The notes below the pieces were generated by a model. It saw only the letters and a program-made list of their open reading frames with translations, had not been told where the DNA came from and ran no database searches. Shown piece by piece: positions 17,830-25,811 of a DNA stretch of 64,000 nucleotides. The position numbers and the translations under genes are program-made. This DNA is from Rhodoferax aquaticus (GTDB lineage: Bacteria; Pseudomonadota; Gammaproteobacteria; Burkholderiales; Burkholderiaceae_C). The DNA is taken from NCBI RefSeq assembly GCF_006974105.1, contig NZ_CP036282.1:620001-684000 (forward strand), read 5' to 3'. Each line of letters opens with the position of its first letter. The stretch's first letter is position 1.

Positions 17830-18285
17830 ATGAACAGTACGCCCAATACAAATACCCCAGCATCTGCAGGCGCCACGGCGATTGCCAAAGGCACGTTTGA
17901 TCTCACTTTGCAGCCACAGGCGCTCAGTGAGCCAGGCACCACCGCCGGGCTGCGCCGCTTATCGATCGACAAGGCCCTCTCTGGTGACTTAGTGGGCGTG
18001 AGCCAGGGCGAAATGCTGGCCTATCGGGTGGACGCTCTGGGCTCCGCTGGCTATGTGGCTATGGAAAAGTTGCAGGGCACTTTGCAAGGCCGCACGGGAA
18101 GCTTGGTGTTTCAACACAGCGCCACCATGGACAGGGGCGTCCCCACCCAAAGCATCACCGTCGTGCCAGATTCTGGAACGCAGGCGTGGGAAGGCATCAG
18201 TGGCCGCTTCAGTATCTCCATCGTGCAAGGCCAGCACTTCTATGAGTTTTCGTACCAGTGGGGCACTGACTCGCAAGTCGCTTAG
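17830..18285 (+). CDS. DUF3224 domain protein
   Basis: 151-residue cytoplasmic protein of the DUF3224 family, a compact allene-oxide-cyclase-like beta-barrel. Typical features are the AKGTFDLTLQPQ start of the domain, RLSIDKALSGDLVGVSQGEM and the C-terminal FSISIVQGQHFYEFSYQW. The ATG at 17830 gives a short Thr/Asn/Pro-rich lead before the domain. The reaction, if any, is unknown. It is divergent from the AraC regulator (61 bp between starts), so the two may share a control region, and it overlaps the convergent HNH gene by four bases. Confidence 0.85.
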   Translation: MNSTPNTNTPASAGATAIAKGTFDLTLQPQALSEPGTTAGLRRLSIDKALSGDLVGVSQGEMLAYRVDALGSAGYVAMEKLQGTLQGRTGSLVFQHSATMDRGVPTQSITVVPDSGTQAWEGISGRFSISIVQGQHFYEFSYQWGTDSQVA

Positions 18286-18560
18286 GCCGAGGCTTTTGTT
18301 GTACGACGCTGCACCCGCCCCGGCTCGACGGCTGATGGCGTGGCTGTCCCTTGGATGTGGCGCTGGTTGTTGCATACATCGTGGCTGATGGCCAAGTTGT
18401 CTTGGTGGCTGTTGCCCCCCTCGCTCAAAGGGCGGATGTGCTCCAGAGTGGCGGCTTGTGGCTCCACATGCTGGCCGCACACCCAGCAGGGCACTTGGCC
18501 GTGCAACTGCCGAGCCACGGTCTTGTACATCTTGTCGCGCGTGAGGGATAGCTTGCTCAT
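18282..18560 (-). CDS. Small HNH endonuclease
   Basis: 92-residue protein made of a single HNH nuclease domain. Zinc-binding CWVC is followed by the core LEHIRPLSEGGNSHQDNL, with the final CNNQR. The ATG at 18560 gives MSKLSLTRDKMYKTV, which is preferred to a longer upstream start. Such stand-alone HNH proteins occur in phage, restriction and DNA-repair settings; nothing nearby assigns this one. It converges with the DUF3224 gene with a four-base overlap of the stops. Confidence 0.8.
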   Translation of the reverse strand: MSKLSLTRDKMYKTVARQLHGQVPCWVCGQHVEPQAATLEHIRPLSEGGNSHQDNLAISHDVCNNQRHIQGTATPSAVEPGRVQRRTTKASA

Positions 18561-18593
18561 GGCGAGATGGTACTTTATGCAAAAAACTGCCAC

Positions 18594-18640
18594 TGGCGCG
18601 CATGGAGTATGCGTGAGTAGCTATGCATAGTGTAGCGACT
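18594..18640 (+). repeat. Dispersed intergenic repeat, copy
   Basis: About 47 bp matching the pattern GCGCNCATGGARTATGCG, then AGYAGCTAT and a GTAGCGA-like end. It lies just upstream of the HNH gene start. Related copies are at 2811-2857, 29479-29526, 39157-39203, 43381-43430 and, inverted, 59295-59334. Confidence 0.6.
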
Positions 18641-18794
18641 GTCTGCGGTGCCCAGGCACTTCAGCGTGTCGCAATGCCCCAGTGTGCGTGCAGTGGCCGC
18701 CAAGTGGCCGTAGCTGGTGCGGGCACTACCGACCTTCAGCCAATGCACGCTTGCCTGTGTTGGCTGCAACAGCCACCCATCCAGGAGCCCACGC

Positions 18795-18920
18795 ATGATT
18801 GCCGTGATTATTGAGGTCATCCCCCATGCCGCTCACTACCAAAACGACTGGGAGATCGCCAGCGCTCGCAAGCCCGCGCTGGAAACATGGGCTGACAGCG
18901 CCAGAGCAAGCCCCGAGTGA
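18795..18920 (+). pseudogene. Fragment resembling an ABM-family monooxygenase N-terminus
   Basis: A 41-residue frame starting MIAVIIEVIPHAAHYQNDW resembles the first strand and helix of antibiotic-biosynthesis-monooxygenase (ABM) proteins, which usually begin MIAVIFEV and run to about 100 residues. Here the frame stops (TGA, 18918-18920) before the rest of the domain, and no continuation was seen downstream before the HD-GYP stop. It is probably a decayed 5' remnant. The call rests on recognition of a short segment and is tentative. Confidence 0.4.
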
Positions 18921-18945
18921 CAGCCGGTTTCCCGCCCGTCTACGC

Positions 18946-21120
18946 CTAGCTCAGGTAGTTGCGTATATCCACCGCATCGATCTGCTCAGGGGCCAGGTAC
19001 TGCTTGGCGTATTCCAGATGCACGCCAGAGGTCAGAAAGAGGTCAAACAAATCCGCGTCAATGTGGCCATTGAGTTTGAGCGAGTGCAAGATGGCAATTG
19101 CCTCGGAAAACTTCTTGGGTGTTTTGTAAGGCCTGTCTATGGCAGTCAGCGCCTCAAACACGTCGGCAATCATCATGATGCGGGCGGGTACCGACAGGTC
19201 TTGCGCTTGCAGGCGCCGTGGGTAGCCCGTGCCATTGAGTGACTCGTGGTGGGTACCTGCATATTCGGGCACACGCTGCAGTGACTTGGGAAACGGCATG
19301 CGCTCCAGCATCATGATGCCGTGGATCATGTGCTCATTGATTTTGTAGCGGTCTTCGGGCGTGAGCGTGCCGCGACGCAAGCACAGGTTGTACACCTCGC
19401 CTTGGTTGGCCAGCCACTGCGGAATGTCGACCCGAAAACCAAAGTGCTCGGGCGGTACATCCGCGTGGCCGCGCGCAATCAGGTGCCAAGGCATGTCCGC
19501 CAGCAATGACTCGGTGGCGGGGAGTGGGCGCAGTCCCTGCGCGCTTCGGCGCTGCAACTCTTCGTGGGCGAGGCCCACGCAGTCGTCAAAGTTGCGTTGC
19601 CAAGTGACTTGGCCCATACGACGCACGCGCTCCATGTGATCGGGCGCCATGTCTTCTTCGCCCAAGTTGCAGCGCGCAATGAAGGCAAAGTCTTCCGCAA
19701 GCTGCCACTTGGTTTGCTCCAGCTTTCGCGCGCAGGCAGCCGCGTCGTCTCCATTCAACTGGGCCTGCAGTGCCTCCATCTGTGCGTCTCGCAGCAGCAC
19801 TTCAAATCGCATGCGCACTTCGTGGATGCGGTTGTAAATGGTCTCCAGCTTGGTGGCCTTGTCGATCACGTATTCGGGTGTCGTGATCTTGCCGCAGTCG
19901 TGCAACCACGCGCCCACGCGGAATTCATGCCACTCGTCCTCAGTGGCAAAACTAAAGGGGGCCAAGGGCCCTTGCTGAGTTGCATGGGCGGCGCGCGCCA
20001 GCATCAAGGCCAGCTCAGGCACACGGGCAGAGTGGCGGCCGGTGTAAGGGCTTTTGGCGTCGATGGCAGTCGCAATGGTGTGGATGAGGCTTTCCATGAA
20101 GGCTTTGCGCTCATCAATCAAGGCTAGGTTGTCCAAGGCCACTGCAGCCTGTGCGGCCAACGCCTCCACCAAGGACACACAGTCCTCAGGAAATGGCACC
20201 ACTTCACCCGTAACCGGGTCTAGGCAATTGATGAACTGCAGCACGCCCAGCACCTCGCCGCCACGCGGTGCCATGGGCACCGTCAGCATGGACACGGTGC
20301 GGTAACCGCTGCTCTCATCGAAGCGGCGGGTGCCTTGCAGGTCAAAGCGCGTCTCGCGGTACACGTCATCAATACGCACCGATTGCTTGTGCAGTGCGCA
20401 CCAGGTGCTGACGTAATGGATGTTGGGAGCACCCGTGCTGCGGTCATGCAGTGGAATTTCAATCGCGGGCAAGGTGTCGTCGCGGGTGCGCATGGCAAAG
20501 CGCAAGCTGTCTTGCTCGGTAGCCAGGTACATAGAGCCAGCATCGCAATGCAAGAGCTTGCGCCCCTCAAACAGCGTATGCCGCATCAGTTGATGGCGCT
20601 CGCGGGTTTGCGCCATCAAAATACCGTTCTCAATCAGCATATCCAGCCGCGCAGTGCGGGCTTGCACCTGGGCTTCTAGCGCAAGCTGCTCACGGGTATG
20701 GCGCTGGTGAGAGCCCTGGGCGAGCAGCAGCTTGCGCAAGCGTATGGCGAGCTCTGTGGGGTGTGGCGGGGTGCGCACGCAATCATTCGCACCCGCAATC
20801 AGGGCTTCAGCGCCTAATGCCTGTGCGGACTCAGGCACCCATGCCAAGATGGGGAGCAATGCGGTGCTGCGGCTGTTGCGTAGCTGGTCGATGAGGCGCA
20901 CAGCCGCTGCATCTGTGGCGACTAGAACACAGGCGTGGACCGCGCTTTCGGTTGCAATCGTTATGACCTCAGTAGCGCTGGTGTGGGCAGTGATGCGGGT
21001 GTGGCCCAGCTGAGCCAAGAGGGTGAGCGCAGCGTCCAACCCTGCTGCTTCGGTGCCGAGCACGACCACATGGCAGCTGAGCAAGTCGGCTGGTATGGCG
21101 GATGCATCTAGGGCGGGCAT
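18946..21120 (-). CDS. HD-GYP phosphodiesterase-like protein with receiver-like and GAF domains
   Basis: 724 residues. The N-terminal about 140 residues form a receiver-like fold, probably without phosphorylation. Residues about 175-345 look like a GAF sensor domain (SMYLATEQD... to the VALDNLALIDER helix). The C-terminal HD-GYP region has LHDCGK near residue 405 and LNGTGYP near 630. These are the hallmarks of cyclic-di-GMP phosphodiesterases, but about 145 residues are inserted between the two halves (roughly 440-584). The ATG at 21120 was chosen at MPALDASAIPAD; longer starts overlap the divergent HDOD gene. Activity is therefore likely but not certain. Confidence 0.85.
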   Translation of the reverse strand: MPALDASAIPADLLSCHVVVLGTEAAGLDAALTLLAQLGHTRITAHTSATEVITIATESAVHACVLVATDAAAVRLIDQLRNSRSTALLPILAWVPESAQALGAEALIAGANDCVRTPPHPTELAIRLRKLLLAQGSHQRHTREQLALEAQVQARTARLDMLIENGILMAQTRERHQLMRHTLFEGRKLLHCDAGSMYLATEQDSLRFAMRTRDDTLPAIEIPLHDRSTGAPNIHYVSTWCALHKQSVRIDDVYRETRFDLQGTRRFDESSGYRTVSMLTVPMAPRGGEVLGVLQFINCLDPVTGEVVPFPEDCVSLVEALAAQAAVALDNLALIDERKAFMESLIHTIATAIDAKSPYTGRHSARVPELALMLARAAHATQQGPLAPFSFATEDEWHEFRVGAWLHDCGKITTPEYVIDKATKLETIYNRIHEVRMRFEVLLRDAQMEALQAQLNGDDAAACARKLEQTKWQLAEDFAFIARCNLGEEDMAPDHMERVRRMGQVTWQRNFDDCVGLAHEELQRRSAQGLRPLPATESLLADMPWHLIARGHADVPPEHFGFRVDIPQWLANQGEVYNLCLRRGTLTPEDRYKINEHMIHGIMMLERMPFPKSLQRVPEYAGTHHESLNGTGYPRRLQAQDLSVPARIMMIADVFEALTAIDRPYKTPKKFSEAIAILHSLKLNGHIDADLFDLFLTSGVHLEYAKQYLAPEQIDAVDIRNYLS

Positions 21121-21209
21121 GGTGCGCGGGTGCGAGGCTTTGTACCAATATAACAGCCCATTGGCACATAATCGTGTACTGGCTGCGTATGCGCGTACCG
21201 AAGGACTTG

Positions 21210-22040
21210 ATGACCATGCATTTGGATGATTTGCTTGATTCTGAACTTGCCTTGCCCAGCATTCCACGTGCGGTGGCCATGGTGCTGAGCGAGTTGGATA
21301 GCCCCGACCCCGATCTGCGGGCCATTAGCCAGCACATCAACACCGACATTGGCCTGACGACCCGCCTGCTGGCGCTGGCCAATTCTGCCCAGTACCAACT
21401 GGCCTATCGCATTGGCTCTGTGTCCGATGCCTTGGCAGTTTTGGGGCTGAACCAGGTGCGGGCATTGACCACAGCTGCCGCCATGTCGGGCGCCTTCAAG
21501 AACGTGCCGGGCTTGGATATGCAGCAGTTTTGGACCTACAGCCTGAATGTGGCCAAGCTCTCCCGCAAGCTCGCACGCAACGCCAAGGCCAATTCCGCAA
21601 TCGCCTTTACGGCGGGGCTGGTCCATGCTTCTGGTGAGTTGGTTATGCATGTGGGCATGCCAGAGCAAATGGCATGGTTGAACGACAGGGTCGGCCCACT
21701 GAGCCTCAAACGCGCCAAGGCTGAGCACCAATTGTTGGGCTACACCTATGCGGAAGTGGGCGCTGGTTTCGCCAAGCATTGGAAGTTTCCCTTGGCCATT
21801 GTGGAAGCCATAGAGCACCAGCGCGCACCGTTTGACAACAAAGTCTACGAGGCATTGGCAGGGGTTGTGCACCTGTCATCGTGGCGGGCACGCGCCCAAG
21901 AGGCCGGTTATGGCGATGCGCAGTTAACCGATAGCTTTCCCGACGAGGTGGCACTTGCCCTGGGCATGGACATTGATGAAGTGATGCAGCGCGACCCTAT
22001 CGACTGGACGTCGCAGCAAGAGTCCGCCGGCATGCTCTAG
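21210..22040 (+). CDS. HDOD domain signalling protein
   Basis: 276 residues, a single HDOD domain, an HD-related fold lacking full catalytic residues. Typical segments are LPSIPRAVAMVLSELDSPD, the ISQHINTDIGLTTRLLALANSA core, and HASGELVMHVGMP. An AAGGA at 21201-21205 lies four bases before ATG 21210 and ten before ATG 21216; either could be used. It is divergent from the HD-GYP gene with 89 bp between starts, suggesting a shared signalling role such as motility, biofilm or stress control. Partner proteins are unknown. Confidence 0.88.
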   Translation: MTMHLDDLLDSELALPSIPRAVAMVLSELDSPDPDLRAISQHINTDIGLTTRLLALANSAQYQLAYRIGSVSDALAVLGLNQVRALTTAAAMSGAFKNVPGLDMQQFWTYSLNVAKLSRKLARNAKANSAIAFTAGLVHASGELVMHVGMPEQMAWLNDRVGPLSLKRAKAEHQLLGYTYAEVGAGFAKHWKFPLAIVEAIEHQRAPFDNKVYEALAGVVHLSSWRARAQEAGYGDAQLTDSFPDEVALALGMDIDEVMQRDPIDWTSQQESAGML

Positions 22041-22061
22041 GCAGGGCGGTGCCTGCGTCGA

Positions 22062-22889
22062 CTATTTTTGAAAGCGCTTGCGGGTCAGCGCCAATGCAAT
22101 CCAAAACGACACCACGGTGTACACCACTAACACGGCGACATGGTGTCCAAAGTTGCTAGGCCACTGGTCCATGAACAAAGGGCGCACCAAGGCGACGGCA
22201 TTGCTCAGGGGCAACCAGTCTGCAATCACGCGCACCGCCATGGGCAACTGCTCCAGCGGGAAAAACACCCCACTCAAAAACATCATGGGTGTCAGAAACA
22301 GCGTGAAGTAGTAAGTGAAAAAGTCATAGCCTTTGGCCAAGGCATTGAAGATCAAGGCAATGCAGCTAAAGGTGATGCCTACGCCCAGCAGAATGGGCCA
22401 CGCCACCAGTAGCAAGGGGCTGTAGCTAATGCCCAAGGCCAGCATGACGGCCAAGATGGCCGTCACGGTAAACAAAGACTTGAACGCAGCCCACAGCATT
22501 TCGGCCAGCACAATGTCGTCCAAGCCCACAGGCGCATTCATGATGCCGTCCCAGGTCTTTTGCACATGCATGCGTGAAAACGCGGAGTACAAGGCCTCAA
22601 ACGAGGCCGCTTGCATAGCACTCATGCAGATGGAGCCGCTGGCCAAAAACAAGATGTAGGGCACCTTGGTGTCGCCGCTAGCTCCTGCCACCGTGATCTG
22701 CCCAACCAGTGCGCCCATGCCGTAGCCGAAAGCCACCAGCCACATCAGCGGCTCTGCAATATTGCCAACCAGGCTGGGAATCGCCAGCTTGCGCCACACC
22801 AAAAGGTTGCGCAAAAAAACGGGCCAAAACCGCAGAGACAGCTGCGGTGGGCGCCACACGCTTTGGGTTGGGTGGGGTGTAGTCATCAT
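22062..22889 (-). CDS. ABC-2 type transporter permease (NodJ-like)
   Basis: 275 residues with about six membrane spans, the permease half of a two-gene exporter. The N-terminal FWPVFLRNLLVWRKLAIPSL segment and the TFSCIALIFNALAKGYDFF segment, then LSGVFFPLEQLP, are typical of NodJ/DrrB-like permeases. Its start codon overlaps the ATPase stop by four bases (22886-22889), so the two are coupled. Two Met codons are adjacent at the start; the second (22886) is also possible. The substrate is unknown; there are no nod genes here. Confidence 0.9.
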   Translation of the reverse strand: MMTTPHPTQSVWRPPQLSLRFWPVFLRNLLVWRKLAIPSLVGNIAEPLMWLVAFGYGMGALVGQITVAGASGDTKVPYILFLASGSICMSAMQAASFEALYSAFSRMHVQKTWDGIMNAPVGLDDIVLAEMLWAAFKSLFTVTAILAVMLALGISYSPLLLVAWPILLGVGITFSCIALIFNALAKGYDFFTYYFTLFLTPMMFLSGVFFPLEQLPMAVRVIADWLPLSNAVALVRPLFMDQWPSNFGHHVAVLVVYTVVSFWIALALTRKRFQK

Positions 22890-23809
22890 GCGTCCTCCCG
22901 GATCTGGCGGCCGGTCAGTTTTAAGAAAAGGTCTTCCAAATTGGCAGGTCTGTGCAGGGTGCGCAGTTGCGGATATGCCGCCAAGGCCTGTTGCAAGGCC
23001 GGCGCTGCGTTGGTGTAGAAAAACACCGTCTCCCCGCTCACCTCGACCCGTGAGGCCATGTCGCGCAAAGGGCTGGTGGCCAGCGCCACCGCGCCTTGGC
23101 CAAACACCTCGATGACATCAGGCTCCAGGTGCTGTGCGATCAGGTCGCGTGGCTTGCCTTCGGCAATCTTTTTGCCGTGGTCTAGCACCAAGAGGCGTGA
23201 GCACAGGCGTTCGGCCTCGTCCATGAAGTGGGTGGTCAGCAAGATGGACTTGCCTTGTTGCAAGAGCAGCTGCAAGCGCTCCCACATCAAATGGCGCGCT
23301 TGGGGGTCTAGGCCCGTGGTGGGCTCATCGAGCAGCAGGAGCTTGGGGTCATTGACCAACGCGCGGGCCAAGGAGAGGCGTCGCTTCATGCCGCCCGACA
23401 GCTCGCCCGGTTTGGCATTTGCCTTGTGGCTGAGCGATGCAAACTCCAAGAGGGCAGGAATGCGCTCGCGGATTTGCGCATCCTTCATGCCAAAGTAGCG
23501 GCCATAGACCAGCAGGTTCTCGGCGCAGCTGAAGTCGGGGTCTAGCGTGTCCATTTGGCTCACCACGCCGAGTTGTGCCTTGATGGCCAGCGCGTCGCGC
23601 GGCATTTGCAAGCCCATGGCATGGATGGTCCCGCCATCGGGCGCGGTCAGCCCCAAGCACATGCGGATGGTGGTGGTTTTGCCGGCCCCATTGGGCCCAA
23701 TCACCCCCAAGCACTCACCCGGTGCAATGTCGAAGGAGAGGTCTTTGACCACCTGCACATCGCCATAGTGCTTGTGCAGATGCTGTACTGAGAAAAGGGG
23801 CGTGCTCAT
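22886..23809 (-). CDS. ABC transporter ATP-binding protein (NodI-like)
   Basis: 307-residue ATPase of the DrrA/NodI group. Walker A is GPNGAGKTTTIRM, the signature is LSGGMKRRLSLARALVNDP, Walker B is LLLLDEPTTGLDP and the switch is LLTTHFMDEAERL. The C-terminal about 80 residues form the extra domain seen in this group of exporters. It forms an operon with the downstream permease. The neighbouring AMP nucleosidase stop lies 18 bases upstream of its start, so read-through from that gene is possible. Confidence 0.93.
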   Translation of the reverse strand: MSTPLFSVQHLHKHYGDVQVVKDLSFDIAPGECLGVIGPNGAGKTTTIRMCLGLTAPDGGTIHAMGLQMPRDALAIKAQLGVVSQMDTLDPDFSCAENLLVYGRYFGMKDAQIRERIPALLEFASLSHKANAKPGELSGGMKRRLSLARALVNDPKLLLLDEPTTGLDPQARHLMWERLQLLLQQGKSILLTTHFMDEAERLCSRLLVLDHGKKIAEGKPRDLIAQHLEPDVIEVFGQGAVALATSPLRDMASRVEVSGETVFFYTNAAPALQQALAAYPQLRTLHRPANLEDLFLKLTGRQIREDA

Positions 23810-23827
23810 AAGGGGATGTGGGTTGGC

Positions 23828-25321
23828 TTATTGGAAGGCGACTTCGGCAAAGCTGCGCAGCTTGCGGCTGTGCAACTGGTCTACCCCTTGGGCGCGCAGC
23901 AGTTCCAGCGCGCGTATGCCAATGCGCAAATGCTGGTCTACGCGTTCACGGTAGAAGTGGTTGGCCATGCCGGGGAGCTTGATCTCGCCATGCAGCGGCT
24001 TGTCACTCACACACAGCAGAGTGCCGTAGGGCACGCGGAAGCGGAAGCCGTTGGCCGCAATCGTGGCGCTTTCCATGTCCAGGGCCACGGCACGGCTTTG
24101 GCTGAAGCGGCGCTGGGGCTGGTTGTCGGGCAAGAGCTCCCAGTTGCGGTTGTCGGTAGACGCCACGGTGCCGGTGCGCATGATGCTCTTGAGCGCTGCG
24201 CCCTTGATCTGCGTGACGTCAGCCACCGCTTGCTCCAAGGCCAGTTGAATTTCGGCCAGCGCGGGGATGGGCACCCACAGCGGCAACTCTTCATCCAATA
24301 CATGGTCTTCACGCACATAGCCATGGGCCAGCACGTAGTCGCCCAGTTGTTGGCTGTTGCGCAGGCCCGCGCAGTGGCCCAGCATGATCCAGGCGTGTGG
24401 CCGCAGCACGGCAATGTGGTCGGTGATGTTTTTGGCGTTGGCTGGGCCCACACCAATGTTGACCATGGTGATGCCCGCTTGGTCGGCGCGCACCAGGTGG
24501 TAGCCCGGCATTTGCGGCAAACGTGGTGGGGGCACACCGAGTGCATCGCCCGCCTCAGCAGGCAGGCCCACGCGGCGTGTCACCACATTGCCAGGTTCTA
24601 CAAACGCCACGTATTCGCTGTTGGGGTCTGCCATGGCGGCGCGGCCCAAGGCAATGAATTCATCAATGTAGAACTGGTAGTTGGTGAAGAGCACAAAGTT
24701 TTGAAAGTGCTCGGGCAGGGTGCCGGTGTAGTGGCGCAGGCGGTGCAGTGAGTAGTCCACGCGCGGTGCAGTAAACAAGGACAGCGGCTGCGCCTCGCCG
24801 GGGCTTGGGTTGTAAGTGCCATTGGCAATGCCATCGTCCATGGCGGCGAGGTCGGGCAGGTCAAACACATCGCGCATGAGCATGCGGCGCTGTGCGCTCA
24901 TGCTGCCCTCCACGTGGTCGGTTTCGGCAAACGAAAAGTGCACCGGAATGGGCTGGGTGCTGGTGCCCACCTCGAGCTCGACACCGTGGTTTTGCAGCAG
25001 CAAGCGGAATTGCTCCAAGTAGTAGTTGGAGTAGAGCTCGGGCCGGGTCAACGTGGTTTCAAAGCGACCGGGGCCGGCCACAAAACCGTAGCTTAGGCGG
25101 GCGATGTCACCAATGGCTTGGCGCGAGACCGTGTCGGTATGGATGCGTACCAGCGGGTAGCAAGCGCGCACATGGCCTGTGCTGTCATCTCCGGCCACAA
25201 AGCGCTGCATGGCTTGGCGCAGGTGGGCAATGCTGGAGTCATAAATGCGTTTGACCTGGTCCAATGCTGCAACTGGGTCGGTAAAGCGTGCCGGGGCGAT
25301 GAAGGGTGGGAGATTTGACAT
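23828..25321 (-). CDS. amn: AMP nucleosidase
   Basis: Hydrolyses AMP to adenine and ribose 5-phosphate, controlling adenylate pools. 497 residues, similar to other Amn proteins. An N-terminal regulatory domain (ARFTDPVAALDQVKRIYDSS) precedes the nucleoside phosphorylase-like catalytic domain with MVNIGVGPANAKNITDHIAV, the WIMLGHCAGLR stretch and ALDMESATIAANGFRF. The ATG at 25321 gives MSNLPPFIAPARF; a start 33 bases upstream adds unconserved residues. Monocistronic or first in a unit with the ABC genes. Confidence 0.94.
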   Translation of the reverse strand: MSNLPPFIAPARFTDPVAALDQVKRIYDSSIAHLRQAMQRFVAGDDSTGHVRACYPLVRIHTDTVSRQAIGDIARLSYGFVAGPGRFETTLTRPELYSNYYLEQFRLLLQNHGVELEVGTSTQPIPVHFSFAETDHVEGSMSAQRRMLMRDVFDLPDLAAMDDGIANGTYNPSPGEAQPLSLFTAPRVDYSLHRLRHYTGTLPEHFQNFVLFTNYQFYIDEFIALGRAAMADPNSEYVAFVEPGNVVTRRVGLPAEAGDALGVPPPRLPQMPGYHLVRADQAGITMVNIGVGPANAKNITDHIAVLRPHAWIMLGHCAGLRNSQQLGDYVLAHGYVREDHVLDEELPLWVPIPALAEIQLALEQAVADVTQIKGAALKSIMRTGTVASTDNRNWELLPDNQPQRRFSQSRAVALDMESATIAANGFRFRVPYGTLLCVSDKPLHGEIKLPGMANHFYRERVDQHLRIGIRALELLRAQGVDQLHSRKLRSFAEVAFQ

Positions 25322-25469
25322 ATTTGCTATTGTGCCGTGGGACACTGTGATCAAAATGCTTAGGGGTAATGCCTATGCCCATTGTGCGGCTCCGCTGTGA
25401 CGAGAACATGTAACATCGCAGATACAAAAAAAGGCGTGCGCGCACGCAGCGCCGAACCAAAGGAGTTTT

Positions 25470-25796
25470 GTGCCACTGTCCCACGATCCGCGTGACCAAG
25501 CTACGGGATTCCCACCTTTGCAGTGGGAAGAGGATGATGTTCCCACGCGTCCCATGCCACTGCACGAGCTGCCGACTCAGGCCCGGGTGGACCATGAGAT
25601 GGCCGTCATCGAACAACACCATATGCGCATTGCCTTGGTGATCAAAAAGTTCTGGGGCCACCGCGACTGCGTGGAGTACATGCAAACCTTGCTGCTCAAG
25701 GGTGGCGACGGGGATGAGAAAAAGCGCGTGGGCTTTAAGGCTGAAGTAAGCGCTGCGCTCATCAACCTGATTGCCCTGCACCGCATTGAACCGTAA
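25470..25796 (+). CDS. Conserved small protein of unknown function
   Basis: 108 residues, charged, no signal peptide or membrane segment. The start is GTG 25470, behind a clear AGGAG at 25461-25465. The N-terminal half is Pro/Asp-rich and probably flexible; residues about 40-108 look helical (HEMAVIEQHHMRIALVIKKF, then LINLIALHRIEP). I do not recognise a named family. The gene starts 148 bp from the divergent amn start and stops 15 bases before the dipeptidase gene, so it may be co-transcribed with it. Confidence 0.7.
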   Translation: MPLSHDPRDQATGFPPLQWEEDDVPTRPMPLHELPTQARVDHEMAVIEQHHMRIALVIKKFWGHRDCVEYMQTLLLKGGDGDEKKRVGFKAEVSAALINLIALHRIEP

Positions 25797-25811
25797 CGAG
25801 AAGGGCATGCC

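Larger units (their letters stand above)
18561..18945. other. Gene-poor stretch with repeat copy and gene fragment
   Basis: 385 bp between the HNH gene and the HD-GYP gene stop. It holds one copy of the dispersed repeat (about 18594-18640) and a short fragment resembling the start of an antibiotic-biosynthesis-monooxygenase-type protein (18795-18920). Nothing else convincing is seen in the remaining sequence. Confidence 0.6.

Noticed and set aside
18575..18820. 81-codon minus-strand frame in the gap before the HD-GYP gene
   Set aside because: No recognisable domain; part of it lies over the dispersed repeat copy and the ABM-like fragment on the other strand.
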